From assembly GCA_013399695.1 (NCBI GenBank), contig VXAU01001325.1, positions 133,135 to 197,134 on the forward strand: a stretch of DNA of 64,000 nt, written 5' to 3'. The notes beneath the pieces are model-generated. The model was not told where the DNA came from, searched no databases, and was given only the letters and a program-made list of their open reading frames with translations. The stretch is from Formicarius rufipectus (Eukaryota; Chordata; Aves; Passeriformes; Formicariidae). The translations under genes were made by a program, and so were the position numbers. Positions 1 through 26,549 of the stretch are shown here, piece by piece; position 1 is the stretch's first letter; each line of letters opens with the position of its first letter.

Positions 1-3828
<3,828 letters not shown>

Positions 3829-3946
3829 CAAGATTCTATACAGTGGGTTTACAACAGCATTGAAAGTGCACAGGAAGATCTTCAGAAAACAAACACCAAA
3901 CCCACTGGAGATGATGGAGGCGATGCTTTTGACTGCAAAGTGGAAG
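3829..3946 (+). CDS. PREX2: PREX2 exon: linker after PDZ2
   Basis: Encodes [20 protein letters not shown] followed by [19 protein letters not shown], about human residues 750-789. It starts the C-terminal half: an amphipathic helix ([15 protein letters not shown]) and then a short acidic, Gly-rich linker. The acceptor AG is at 3827-3828 and the donor gtatgt follows 3946. It enters in phase 0 and leaves in phase 1. The linker [11 protein letters not shown] differs at several sites from the human text I recall (SHSKPPGDEAG), as expected for a flexible loop. Confidence 0.95.
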
Positions 3947-7138
<3,192 letters not shown>

Positions 7139-7300
7139 ATTCTTGAAGCACTGGCAAAAAGTGATGAACATTTTGTGCAGAATTGCAGCAGCCTCAATTC
7201 TTTAAATGAAGTGATCCCCGCTGAGCTTCACAGTAAATTCAGTGTCATTTGCAGTGAGAAAATTGAGCATATCTACAGAAGAATTTCTAGCTACAAAAAG
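7139..7300 (+). CDS. PREX2: PREX2 exon: helical segment ending in YKK
   Basis: Encodes [20 protein letters not shown], then [20 protein letters not shown] and [14 protein letters not shown], about human residues 851-904. Likely helical ([15 protein letters not shown] and [20 protein letters not shown]). It is an exact 54-codon exon, phase 0 at both ends. The acceptor CTTAG ends at 7138. The donor gtataa after 7300 is one of the weaker ones in this gene. It differs from the recalled human sequence mainly in the second half (HIYRR where human has HLCQR). Confidence 0.95.
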
Positions 7301-10300
7301 GTATAACTGGCATGTCCTAAGCTTGGTTATATTGGTCTTTTAAGGGGAAAACAGGGGAATGTGGTACGGTTTGAATAACTCTTCAAAAAGTCTACGGATG
7401 GCAAAAATGTGGCTGAAAGTTTAGCTATTTTGAGGTGTGAATGCCTTAATTGAGTAATTGCATCAATTGTTTTCAAACTATGGTCATTACTGTCTTTTTC
7501 TATCTTTCCTTGTTTGCTGTGTTCAGCTGTAGATACAATCAATTGTTTATTTCCACAAAAGGCTCATCATTCTTGTAAATGTCTTAAACTAATACTCTGG
7601 TGAATTTGCAGATGTTAAGCAAAAATGAAACAATAACAGCAGAATGTTTTCTTTTTTTCTTCCAGTGCATCTTAGTTTTAAATACCAAATTGTTACCCTT
7701 TTTATTCATCTTTTATGCCCTTCAAATTAGTATGACTTTTTCTAGCATGACCATTAATAGTATTATCTCTGTAAATTATTAGATTGACTTGGGTTAATAA
7801 AGCATTATAGCATGGGAAAAATGGAGATGATGCTGACTTTCATATGCTTGAGATCTATGTGAATGAGTAAATAACCCAGAGTATGACTTCTAGTTTCTGT
7901 CAGTGTATTTCTCTGTAGTTGTTCAACCAAGCAGGGCATAAAGGAATGAACTATTTGCCATTTTGTTAATGCAAATTTATTTTGTCATCCAGGCTCCTAG
8001 TATAGACTCTCATATAACCTAATTTTGGGAGTGTGGAATTATTTTGAAGTAGGCTCAAAATGGCTCCAAAGAACTGTCTGTGACCTGTCTTACTTCAGTT
8101 GTGACATTTACAAACTGGCATTTACAAGTTGAATGTAGAAGCTTCATACATTTCTAAAAATTGCATGGAAAAGACTGCATAATGTTTTTATATTTTTCAA
8201 AGGAAAAATAGAACTGTGAGGAATATGTGTAGCTTCACCAGGATGAAGGCCAAAAAGCAGCTTGTCAGACTTTTAAGGGTGTTCTCTGACAAGGAAAGGA
8301 TAAGCTGAGTTGAGTTAACAGAGACATTTAAAGGTTTGACACTGCATTAGCAAACATCTCATCTCTCTCTTCTTTACTGAATTACAAACCTCTGTGTTTC
8401 CAAATCAGACAAAAATCAAAATATCCTTCTTAAAAATGAAATTCTTCAGTTTTCATGTTAATAACTAGAGTTCAAGTGACAGGTAGGCAATTTATACATT
8501 TTCTGTAGCTAAAAAATTAGACTATGAAATACAGTCTCTATACGGGAGGCAAAGAGAATAAATGAAATTATGTTATGTTTGCTGCATGTGAAACAAATAG
8601 CCACGGGGAATATTATGTAGTTCTTACACTGCCTGGAAGTAGATATTGCTGATACAAACTGCACTTACAAGCTTATCTACTCAAAATTCAGTAGTTTCAC
8701 AGTCATAGCTTTTAATGACAATTAGTAACACAGTGGATTTCAGGAATAGATACATAATAATTTCCTTGGCAAGGTAAAGGTAACCATAGTTACAGGAGAC
8801 TTTTGGAGGGTCTGAGCCCAGCTTTGCTCCTGGTTTCACTGTGAAAGTTCAAATTATATAAATAGAAGTGTTGTAGATTTCTGCAGTCCCTACTATTATT
8901 ATTATCAGAACATTTTGCTCCTAATAGACCTTGAGTCCAGTGTCATGAGTCCCAGATGTTTCTCAACACATATATGAAAAGAATTTTGGTCCTGACTTAT
9001 GACCTGATTAAATCATAGCCAGGCATTTGGTCTCTCTGGAGCAGGATGTGTGGGAGATTGAGATGTGAAATATGTACTGCTTGCAGAAACATTTTCCTCA
9101 TTGAATGTCCTTAGTGCCCTTCTTAGCAATTTGTACATTCTTCAGCCTTTGAACAATTCCATAATTGGATTTCTTGCAACCTTCCAGATCTTCTTGTGAT
9201 CTAAAGATTTAAATATAATTAACCCATGAAATGTTCATCAGGCTGAAGTAATTGGCACCAAAATAAACAGAAATTTAAGTCCCAGCACTAAACTGTGTTA
9301 CTTTGCAGAAGGCATGTAACCTTTGTTCAGCTGAAGTGTTTTGACTGATTGATTTGTACTGACATTTATTAATGAAGGAACTTTGCAAGTCAACTTTGCA
9401 AATATTCTTATGCATAAGCTATGGTCTGTAGCTGAGGTAGGTCTGTGTAATATTTTGAATGGAGAGATACTATGTTTAAAATACTAGGGACTTGGAACTG
9501 ATTGTCTTGTCAGAAAAAACTCTGTCCTAGCAACAAACTGCACTGAAAAAGATACATATTGAGAAAAATCGCGCTTGTGACTGACAAGTTTCTTTTCTGA
9601 TAGAAGAGCTTGATCGCGTGAGTGTTATGACTCTGAAGTAGGTGTATTTTCTGAGTGTCCAAATTTAGTACAGTTCAGTCTTCACCATTTTGAGTTGTCA
9701 TCTTTTCTTTTAAAAAACCATAAAACTCTAAACCTATTCAAGACTCTGAACAAAAATTCAGATGATAGAGTGAAGGAATTGTGGCTGACCACTCTATTAC
9801 AGTTAGACCATAAAACAGAGGGGCAAAAAAACATACCTCTTTGCTGGGTTGATACATGGTGGAAGGAGAAAAGGTGGTGGACTAGGGAAGTCTGTAAAAT
9901 GTGGTGTTTGCAGTTTTTATGTGCTAGTGTTTATCAGTTTCCTAGAATCACACAAAATAGAAGAATGATTGAGGTTGGAAGGAACTGCTGGAGGTCTTGT
10001 CCAGCCAGCACTACTTAAGCAGGGCTACCTAGAGATGGTTGCTCAACATCATCTTTAAGGAGAGAGATCCATAAACCTCCCTAGGCAACCTTTGCCAAAG
10101 CTTGATCACCCTCACAGTGAAAAAGTCTTTCCTGATGCTCAGGGGGAACCTCCCATGTTTCAGTCTGTGGCACTGCCTCTGGTCCTGGGACTGGGCACTG
10201 CTGAAAACAGCCTTGCTCTGTCCTCTTTGCACCTTCCCTTCAGATATTTGTATACATTGATGGGTTCCCCCCCTGAGCTTTCTCTTCTCCAGGCTGAAGG

Positions 10301-10991
10301 ACTTTTCATCCTTTTCTTGTAGGAGAGATACTCCAGTCCCTTAATCATCTTAGTGGTCCTTCACTGGACTCTGTCCAATATAACCATGTCTATTTCTGGG
10401 AAGCCCAGATTTGGACTCAGTATACCAGGTGTGGCTTCACCAGTCCTGGGGAGAGGAATAGGATCACCTCCCTCAATGTGCAGGCAGTGCTTCTCCTAAT
10501 GCAGCCCAGGGTATCATTAGAGAAGACTTCATCCTTCCTGAATAGGAAATTCAGAACTCATAGTTTCCAATTCTGTCTTTATTATAGCTTCAGACAAAAA
10601 TGCCATGAATCTTTGCAAGACATTGACATCTATGTCAACAGGTGTTTATAAATGTCACATGCAGTAGTGCATTGGATCATAAAGCAGTTCTAGACTTTCT
10701 CTCCAGAAAGATACTAAATTTTTATTATGTTCCATGGGAAATAAATTGTATCTGTTTGTTGCAAAGCTATTGACATTTTAAAATATCATTTACTTCAAAA
10801 AACAACCCTTTAAAAATGTAAAATGAAACATAATTTTCTTTCCCTTGTAGAGAAAGCCAGAAATTACGAAGTCAAGGATGGCTGAAATACTTTAAGTGTT
10901 TATTTTCCAATCAGGTACACAAGTATTGTCAACCAAGTGCTGACACATGAAGAGTTGCTAATCAAAATTTGGTTTTCTTTCTCACTTCTAG
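7301..10991 (+). other. PREX2: PREX2 intron (3.7 kb)
   Basis: AT-rich intron, mostly featureless, with a CR1 copy at about 9943-10530 close to its 3' end. No gene is seen outside that repeat. Confidence 0.8.
9943..10530 (-). mobile_element. CR1 LINE, 5'-truncated, minus strand (about 590 bp)
   Basis: Read on the minus strand this is the 3' end of a CR1 retrotransposon. The + strand starts with its tail (TAGAATCACACAAAATAGAA, then GATTGAGGTTGGAAGGAACT) and continues through the words CTTCTCCAGGCTGAAGGAC, GTCCTTCACTGGACTC and GGTGTGGCTTCACCAGTCCT. A decayed minus-strand frame at 10,029-10,232 reads HGRFPLSIRKDFFTVRVIKL and WQRLPREVYGS, the C-terminal end of CR1 ORF2 (reverse transcriptase protein). 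Stops and frame changes make it inactive. Confidence 0.93.
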
Positions 10992-11559
<568 letters not shown>

Positions 11560-11767
11560 GTAAACTGAATCCCATGATTTATGTCCAGCATACCATTACT
11601 ACTATGGCTGCCCCTTCAGGACAGTCTCTTGGCCAGCAAGAAGGCCATGGTCTGAGGTACCTCTTAAAAGAAGAAGATTTAGAAACACAAGATGTCTATC
11701 AAAAATTGCTATTGAAATTACAAGCTGCACTGAAAGAGGTGGAAACATGTGTCTGCCAAATAGATGA
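11560..11767 (+). CDS. PREX2: PREX2 exon: [12 protein letters not shown] and predicted helix
   Basis: Encodes [20 protein letters not shown], then [40 protein letters not shown] and VETCVCQID, about human residues 979-1047. The second half ([22 protein letters not shown]) is a strong amphipathic helix with leucine spacing, possibly a helical-bundle strand of the C-terminal half. The acceptor CCCAG ends at 11,559; the donor is GA|gtaagt. It enters in phase 1 and leaves in phase 2. The final codon GA|C (Asp) is completed by the next exon, giving the conserved ID-D-LLSS junction. Confidence 0.95.
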
Positions 11768-13478
11768 GTAAGTAAATGTTAACATCTGGATTTGCCTTTA
11801 ATTTTTCCGTTGAAGATAATGATTAATCTGGGTATTGTTTTTATATCATGTAGGAATCAAGGTTGACTTATGATAGAATTGAAATAAGATAAAGAACTTA
11901 AGGGAAGGCAGTATTATATTTATGTTTAACGGTTTTGTTTGTAGTTTTTCTTTGGAGTGTGGAAAAGCTAAATATTTTGCCATGAGAAAACTGAGGGACA
12001 CATGTCTAAAATTTCACTAAGAATGGAAATATAGGGCAACAGCATAAAAATAGCTTTTATTCAACTCTTCAGGTATTGCTGAATAGTCCCACTGATGAAT
12101 TTTAGGTAAAACATTATTTACCTATAGGAAGAGTATTAATTTTTTAGATATTCTTCTAAAACAAATTGACCTTAATGAAGAACTATGGATCAGGGCAGAG
12201 CCACCCTCGACTGATTAGGACACTTGTCATCACAGTTTGTCCTAATTCAGGACAAGGATTTATAACTTTTTTTTCATTTGTGAGGTAGGTAGGTTGACTG
12301 CTGGGCTATTTGCTGTCTTGGAATAAGGCTGAAGAAGGATAAGGAGTATTTAAGTTTCAAAAGATCCCACATGTAATGCAAATGTCAGAAATTATTCCGT
12401 TGGAATATGTAAATAGCATAATTTTTTTGAGTTTAAAAGGCAATCTCTCACGGTCTCCAGTTTTGCAAAGTAGCGTATCATTATTTGTCCTGTTATCTTG
12501 AAGACCACAGAATGCTTTGTCCGTTCATGGTTATTTAAGAGTGAGGTTTTTTTTTAACTGTTCTAATAGTAATGTAGTAGTTACATAATAATAAGTAATC
12601 ATACTGTCTTAAATATTGCAATGGGAATGAAAGCAAGAGTCATGCCAATATTTTAAAGAAAATGTGTTTTCCCTGCCTTTGCATAGATATGCTAATTCTC
12701 ATGCTGAAGATGAAGTCACTTACTTAAATTCACAATAATTTCAGTGCTGGGGTGCACTTAAAAATTACTGTCTGTAAAGCCTGTGTTGTTACTCTTCCTC
12801 AAGGAAGTTAGAAAATTGTATATGGAATTTAGTAATTCAGGAAGTTCCAGTTGCCAGTCGACCACACCTTTCCTTTCTACTCCCTCGAGCCTGTGATGCA
12901 AAAGCACAGGAAATTCTGACCCTTTCTTTCATTACTATGCATATATAAATACACACACATATATTTATGTATTGTGTGTGCAGATGCATATATTCATTTG
13001 GAGAGTCTTACAGTTTTGACTATAAACACAAGGGTTCACTTTTTTCCTTGCCAAGATTTCCTGTACACTGACAGGTCTTGTACAAGATGCACAGACTTAT
13101 TTACAAATTTTACTTCTGCCTCTTTGTAAGACTGAGACTTGTCATGCTTTATTCCTCATGGACTTGGAGAGGACTGCCAGTGTGTAATTACTGTGGAGGA
13201 AAAACAGTTCTATACAGGAATCAGAATAGCTATGGGACCTGCCTGGAAGTGCTGAAGAGGGAAGCCAGGTCTATTTGGGGGAGACTGGTTCAGAAGTACA
13301 TGATATATTACAACAGAGTTAGAGCTACTAATTATCTCTTGAGAGAAAATTTGGGACTTCTAAGAAACATAAGATAGAGTAATAAGATAGGATAATCCAA
13401 CAGCTGTGCTTTAATTAGAAATATTTGTACTTCAACGGCTAGGAGGAAATGCTTGAACATAACAATCCTTTTTTTTTT

Positions 13479-13502
13479 NNNNNNNNNNNNNNNNNNNNNN
13501 NN
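13479..13502. other. Assembly gap (24 N)
   Basis: The run of N follows a poly-T stretch. The true length is unknown, and a homopolymer or microsatellite is the likely cause. Confidence 0.99.
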
Positions 13503-14941
13503 TAATAAAGACGGTAGAACTGTTTTCTATTATGACATAGCAAAAATTAGTCTCTTTATTTACCAAGTTACTTATTATTATAAGGAGGATTACAATAAGC
13601 AAGCCTCATTATTATAATTTTCTCAGGACAGAAAATAGGGCCATGATATCACAATTCTTAATTTATAAGACATTGTATGGTAGAAAAATGGGACTACTAA
13701 ATGACAGTTATAAATTAAGGAAAAACAAAACAAAGAAACAAAAGTATATTTAAGCATGATTATTGAGCAGGGGTTGGATCCGGGTTTTGAGTTGTGTTTT
13801 AAACTTCCGGAACTGGGTTTCTAAGAACACTCAAGTGAGCTCAGGAACTACCAGCTCCTGAACAGTGTTATCCAAAGTTCCAGTTTTCATTCATGGTAGT
13901 TCAGCAAATTTTTTTTCTCCTGCTGAGAGAAAGGGAAATGCTCCCTTAGGAAAAACTCCAGCTACCTTAATCAGTCTTTTACTGAGCTCTTGGCAGCAGT
14001 GACTGAACAGTCATATAAAAGAAGAGGATATAATAGTCTGTCTGTGTCTTGACAAATAGTTACTCAGGGGAAGATATTTTCAGGAGCTGAAATTGCATTC
14101 ATTATGCTTGTTTCTTACTCTTGATTGTTTTCTTGCAACAACAAAATCCACAAGAAGTTACCAGAATGAATCTGCCCAAAGCCTGTTTTTACTTTTCGAA
14201 GTGGATGATAATAGGAGCACAAGAACAACTAAAACAATAGATTAATCCTTGTCCTTATCTCATCTGATCCTCCAGCAGGCAGGACTACATGGTGTTCTTG
14301 AAATGGAAATTTAAGATAAATCTGCCATGAATTTTTCTAATCCCTTTTTGAACCCCTTTTATATTTTTTGTATTCAGAAAATCAGTTTTATCGGTATGAA
14401 GAACTGAGTTCCTAAGGTTTACACTTTCATAGCACATTTATTTTAGAACAAGTTCAAGAGCACACATGCTCTTGCACACGGATGGACACTGAAAAGTGAT
14501 GTAAAATCAGTTACCTATCTCCCCTTCCTCATGGAACCCTGCAAGCCAGTGACTTAAGTGATTGAAAAGAACTGAGTTGTGATTTCACACTGATAAGAAC
14601 TGTTGAGTAATCTTGTAGCCCAAAAGATGCCGGTCTAGTGGTTATGTGGGTTTCAAGTCCAATGAAATTAAATCTTTAGTATTATTTTTCTATGTTTTAG
14701 TTACAGTCCAGATCAGTATCTTTACCTATATGTGGGATAAATATCTATCTGTCTGTTACCTTCAGAAGTAAGAATTATGTGTAACAAAAAGATCTAACAG
14801 AAGTTCGAATCCTACTGGGTATTTGGTAGAAAGTTTGCCAGCTGACCACTCTGACAGATCCATCAATAAATCCTACTACTGTGTCTAAGTGAAGGGGCTT
14901 ACTTCATTGTCTTATTTCAGATAGTTAGAAGGTTGTTTTTA

Positions 14942-14967
14942 AAACTAATATTTTCAAATATTAGTTT
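14942..14967. repeat. Perfect 12-bp inverted repeat, 2-nt spacer
   Basis: AAACTAATATTT at 14,942-14,953 is followed by TC and its exact reverse complement AAATATTAGTTT at 14,956-14,967. It is an AT-rich near-palindrome in mid-intron, able to form a cruciform or RNA hairpin. No coding or mobile-element context is seen. Confidence 0.85.
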
Positions 14968-15671
14968 GAAAATGTCATTCTAAAGGAGTGTTTGAGCAAC
15001 AGAAATTCAAGGACAATTGCCCATTATAGCTGTTCTGATCTTGAAAGTAAATTAGAACATTTCAGTATGAGTTAATCACCCAAGAATATGAATTTTTTAC
15101 TTCCAGCATTTGTGTATGTTTTAAAATTAGCAATCTGTACTGTTCTCTCTTCTTGGCTGGCTGTCACTTTTGTGCTCGTCACAGACAATTGTATATTAAT
15201 CGTCAGTTTTACTAGTGATAATGGCTTAGACACTTTGAATGTCAGGAAGCACACAGAGGTGTTCATAAAGATACTTAAAACGCCCTAGTAAAATACCTTG
15301 TGATGCAAAGTTTCTTTGGTGTGTTTTCTTGATTTGTGCTGGAAGTGCATGATTCATGTTTAAAAATAGTTATGTTAATATAAAATTTGGCTTAAAGTGT
15401 TCAAAAATGTGCTGTATTTCTTCCCTAGTTGGAATCATTACCTTCATACACAACTATGTATTTAGTAAAGCTAATGGCTTTCACTGTTAGACTTGTTAAC
15501 AACAGAATCTGTTGCTTCTTTCTCTTGTTTCAAATAGATATGGACTGAATTAAGATGTTCCCTTCACGTATTATAGAGTAACAGTTGGATAGTGGTGATG
15601 AGAAGTCTTGTCCTGTTGCTAGCTCACTTTTGAAAAACATGAATTTATAATTTTTTTCATTTGTTTCACAG

Positions 15672-15851
15672 CCTTCTTTCTTCAATAACATATTCTCCCA
15701 AATCAGAACGTAAAACGCCTGAGCCTTTAGTACCAGCAGACAGTGATAATGAAAAGGGTGAAAGGAATGGAAAAAAGGTCTGTTTCAGTGTGACAGGTGA
15801 TGAACAAGAAGATTCTGGTCATGATACCATAAGTAACAGGGATTCCTACAG
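15672..15851 (+). CDS. PREX2: PREX2 exon: acidic Ser-rich linker, part 1
   Basis: Encodes (D)[20 protein letters not shown], then [20 protein letters not shown] and [19 protein letters not shown], about human residues 1048-1107. This is the start of a flexible, acidic and Ser/Thr-rich linker with many possible phosphorylation sites. Human PREX2 is reported to be regulated by PAK-dependent phosphorylation at Ser1107, which by residue counting lies at or near the exon's end. The acceptor TTTCACAG ends at 15,671; the donor is CAG|gtaact. It enters in phase 2 and leaves in phase 2, so the last Ser codon AG|T is split between exons. Confidence 0.95.
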
Positions 15852-20876
<5,025 letters not shown>

Positions 20877-20967
20877 GTCGATTCAATTGTCAATCTTCTG
20901 AAAGGACCAGCTGTGATGAGGGCCTTTGAACAGACAAAATACTTCACACCAGGTCGAGGCCTACAAG
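20877..20967 (+). CDS. PREX2: PREX2 exon: [20 protein letters not shown] (91 bp)
   Basis: Encodes [20 protein letters not shown] then [10 protein letters not shown], about human residues 1167-1197. It is a hydrophobic helix ([14 protein letters not shown]) and a short loop before the conserved [10 protein letters not shown] of the next exon. The acceptor is ACAG at 20,873-20,876 and the donor CAAG|gtaata. It enters in phase 0 and leaves in phase 1. Differences from recalled human are conservative (I/T, P/Q, M/V, E/D, F/L). Confidence 0.95.
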
Positions 20968-22614
<1,647 letters not shown>

Positions 22615-25600
22615 TAGTAAGAACAACATGATCGTAAACAAACACTTGATTAATGATACAGAACCAAGGGAAGTGAAAGAAAGAGATACAACTGCTACTG
22701 ACAAGTGAAAACAAAGGAACCATATGTTGGATGTGGTAGGTTATTTCAGTTGCCTCTCAAGTCCAGTGGTCTTGACTCATTTGTCACAGAACTTCACGGG
22801 ACTGATACCCCAAATTGAGACTCTTTTTGAAATCAAACTTTTTTCCAGTATCTTGAATGGAAAGATGAAAACTCCACAGGACAGCTTTTGTTCTATATCT
22901 TGGTCTTGTTTGTCATTGTCGGGAGTCATTATCCCTCTAAAATCATGCTCCTACTTCAGCCATAAAGCCATGGTTTTCACTTAATCCCTCCCAACTCATG
23001 CTATTGCTCCACCTCCCTCCCACTACTGTCGAGAAGTTACTGCTCGTCTTTATTACCAAGTACTCTGCTCCCCTTCACCACCAAGTGACAATGTGAGATG
23101 AGGTTTTCTGCTTTCCCCCCTCTCTTCATAGGAAAGCAGCTGGGATTTCTTTTCCCAAAAATCTTGCCTGTAGTTTCTGCTTTGTTTCCTGTGCTGTTTG
23201 GTAAGGAAACAGAAGTAATGAGCAAAATTATTTTTATAAAAACACTTGCACTAGGAGTCTGTGTGGGAACAAAAACTTGTGTCAGGTCTAGCTTAAAGTT
23301 ATTTGTGTGTGTGTTTAGCTTCTCTTTTATGGGCTCGTTTCTATGGTATCCCATAAAGAAACTGTTAAATATCAGATAACTGGAAAAGATCTTTGTCATA
23401 AGTTTTATTAAGATAAACTTTCAAAAACCAACCAGCCAAACCAAACAAACTCCTCCCTCTCTGACTTTTGGCATTTCTGGTTTCAGATGCAATCATATTT
23501 CAGACCCTGGGTTAGAAAACTAAAAAAAAAAAAATCACATAAATGTCTCCCATTTTGGAGTCAATCACAGTGGTTTGACTCTCCAATAATAAGAATTCTT
23601 TTAGTTTAATGGTGGCTGTCACTGAGTGAAAAATTAGTAAATATTTTTGAATCCTTTTTTTTTTCTACAGGCCCATCTTCAGTCTAAACCAAATTATATT
23701 CAAGTATTAATCAGAGTTTCTTTCACAGTTGAGGAAGAATGGAAATGTGTCTTCAACAGTCCTTCCTCACCAACTTAGGAGACCATTTTCACATAACTTG
23801 TTTGCCATGAAAAGAAATAGCAGACCTAACTCATTTTAACATTGGTATATATCCTCAATATTAGGCTGAGATTATTCAGATAGATTTGGGTTTAAATCTA
23901 TGACAAAATTTTGTGTGAGAGTTCAACAAGGTCCAGAAGAATCTTGATGTTTACAAAACAATAAAACTGTTGGCATTTTCTAGTGTTTTAGAAATAAAGA
24001 TTAAACATTTTTTTCTTCTGTTAATATATTACAGTAACTGACTGTATTGCAACTGCCATGCTTGTGAATGGTGCTTGATTCAGAGAGCTAAATAGTAAAA
24101 GGCATTATTCTTGTGCTGTTCAACAGCAGCACACACTCTGCCTTTCCTTCTCTCCCCAATGTGTATCAGAAGATGTCTGCCAATTTTAAATATTCTTGGG
24201 CTCTCCCTTTCTGTCTGTGACACCAGAGCTTTTGTCAGAGATCTACAAGTGGCTTCTATTCCATCTTCTTATCTAAACACATGGGTTTGCAGGTAAAATT
24301 ACTGTCTTGTGTTGTTTATTCACCATCAGTCTTTACATCTTTCTATTCTCTTGTAGTCTTTTTTTCTTTTTTTTTCCTTTAATTTGATTTCTATTGCACC
24401 ACCATCATCCCCAAACTGGGATCGCTTATGCTTCTTCTTTAGAAGTGCTCTGGGGAATCATGATCCATATCTTCATGGTAAATTTGATTTTCCTGGGCAC
24501 GAAGATGCTGGTGTGATGTAATGAATACCTGAAAGCTTATGTTCTTGTGGCTTCCCTGACGCAAGTAGCATGAAGAAGAGGGGAATGGAAGTGAATAATT
24601 GCTTCTGAAGCCTTAGTTTCCAGGACATGTTTGCACAGGTATATGTAATTCACTGTTGAAAAGCTTCAGGGCAGAATTATTCCCCTCAGGAAATTCTGGG
24701 AGAGTGCCATGATTTAGTCAGGCTTAGGCTCTTATAAATTTTAAACTTGAGACACAACCAGCAGCTGGATTTAACTGCAATCAAATGAGCACAAAGCTAG
24801 GTTAAAAAATGTTTTTAATGGCTAAATTGTTTTCATTTCATGATTTTTCCTTTCCCGTACATTGTGTTCATAGATGGTCAGCATACCTAGGAGAACCAGT
24901 AGTACTGCTCTGAGCTATTTCTGGCCAAAAAACTTGCCACATTGGTACAGTCTTTTCCCCATTTCCCCTTGTATTTGCCATATTCAGAAAAAACCCAAAA
25001 TATATCACCTAACATTACTGTTTAGTTGGGCTCATGAGAACAAGTCGAACAATGTCATGGGATTTGAGAAGAATCTTCTTGTTGGTTTATAAGTAAAAAG
25101 CAGTATTTCAATAATCGAGGAAAGCAGATATATTTGTCTCTTCTAGTAGGTTTAAGAGGAAGTAGTGAAAGGAGACCACAGATACAACTTCATTCACCAG
25201 AGGGGAAAAAACTGTAATCAAAAACTCCAGTAGATATAAATATACTGAAGCATTATTGATCAATATTAAAGTAAGGATGAATACTTAAATGCATCTCCTT
25301 ACTGAAAACTGACTGATTTTTTTCTTTTTATGAAAGTATCACAGTCTATTGTAATTTTTTATTCATTGTTCTGTTGCATTGCAAAATCTATTAGAGTAGA
25401 TTGATTAGTACTTTAAAGCAGAAAGAGACATTGGAGCCTCACAAAGATGAGATGTTTAAAGTCCTAGATATTAGGATTTGTTTTATTTACTTTGTTTAAT
25501 AAATATGAAGAAATGGGAAAACTCAGAGTGCTTAGAGGATGATTTCTTTGGTCTGTCAGTTACCTTTTTATTAGTATTGGAATTGGGAAAACTATTTACT

Positions 25601-25619
25601 AAAAAAATCCATGAAGGTT

Positions 25620-25740
25620 TGCACAGATTAAAAAAAACCCAAAACACCCCTCTCCAACAACAACAAAACCCCCAAAAAACCAACAAAAAAACCCGAACAA
25701 AAACCCCCAACAAAACAGAAAAAAACCACAGCCAAACCTC
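25620..25740 (-). repeat. C/A-rich tract (G/T-rich on the minus strand)
   Basis: About 120 bp made almost only of A and C, with repeated CCC, CCCC and CCCCC blocks separated by A-rich spacers. The minus strand is a G/T tract like those on the + strand at 21.9, 43.8, 47.1 and 48.1 kb. Open frames on both strands here are low-complexity artefacts. Confidence 0.85.
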
Positions 25741-26544
25741 CAATGACAGTTAACTTAAAATATGTGAAGATTGCTTTGTCTCAGTTCATTTGCCAGGCTA
25801 TATCATTAGAGAAAGAAACATTTTCTGTTGTTAAAGTAATAGACAGCTCTAGAAGGGTATTAGAAATGAAGAGTTCTCTGAAATAGGGATATAGATTCTA
25901 GGAGGATTTATCTTGAGATAAGTAACTAAAGAGAAGAATGAAATTATTTCTTGAAATCACTGGGTCTCCTAAATTGTTAAACCAATAAAGCTGAAGATAA
26001 CTTGTTGGTGCTGTCAGATCTTTGAAGATGGAGTGCTTGATTTTGGTGAAGGAGAGAGTAGTAGTCAGGGCAGGAATTGAACTGTCACTGAGTAGAGAAA
26101 GAATAATGCAGGTGTATGATTCTGTATCTATATGAGATATGTAACATGAGAATCGGAAAATACAAAAGGAAAAGCTGGGGAATGACTCAAGTAGGAACCA
26201 GGAGAATGAGCAGGATGGCTGGAAGGAGAGGGACTCAACAGGAGAAGTATGTAAGGAAGTGCAGTTGTTTTTCTAGCACAATAATTTTAAGTTCAAACAG
26301 GAAATACAATGCAATTGAGAAAATTCATGTATATTAGGAATGAGGCATGAAGGTGCCTTTCAGTCCTTGAAGGTATAAAAATATCTATGTCAATTTAAAT
26401 CATAAAACTTGCAGTGCAAACCCCAGTCTTATTTTTAAAAGTTTTTCAGGTATGAAAAACAAAACTAAAATCTAACCTTTCCTGGCAACGATCCAAGTAA
26501 CAGAATAACATGTGTTTTTTTAATAAAGTGCAAGACAATGTTTA

Positions 26545-26549
26545 AAAAT
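26545..26549. repeat. Target-site duplication AAAAT (outer LTR, left)
   Basis: AAAAT sits directly before the outer LTR's first TG and is repeated at 27,731-27,735. Confidence 0.85.

Larger units (their letters stand above)
11768..15671 (+). other. PREX2: PREX2 intron (3.9 kb), with assembly gap
   Basis: AT-rich intron containing a CA/TA-rich patch at about 12,940-12,985, a 24-base run of N at 13,479-13,502 and an inverted repeat at 14,942-14,967. No gene or recognisable mobile element was found. Confidence 0.8.

Noticed and set aside
25478..25753. Overlapping + and - frames of about 90 codons
   Set aside because: Low-complexity A/C-rich sequence translates to runs of K, N, P, T or F, V, W. 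No gene character.
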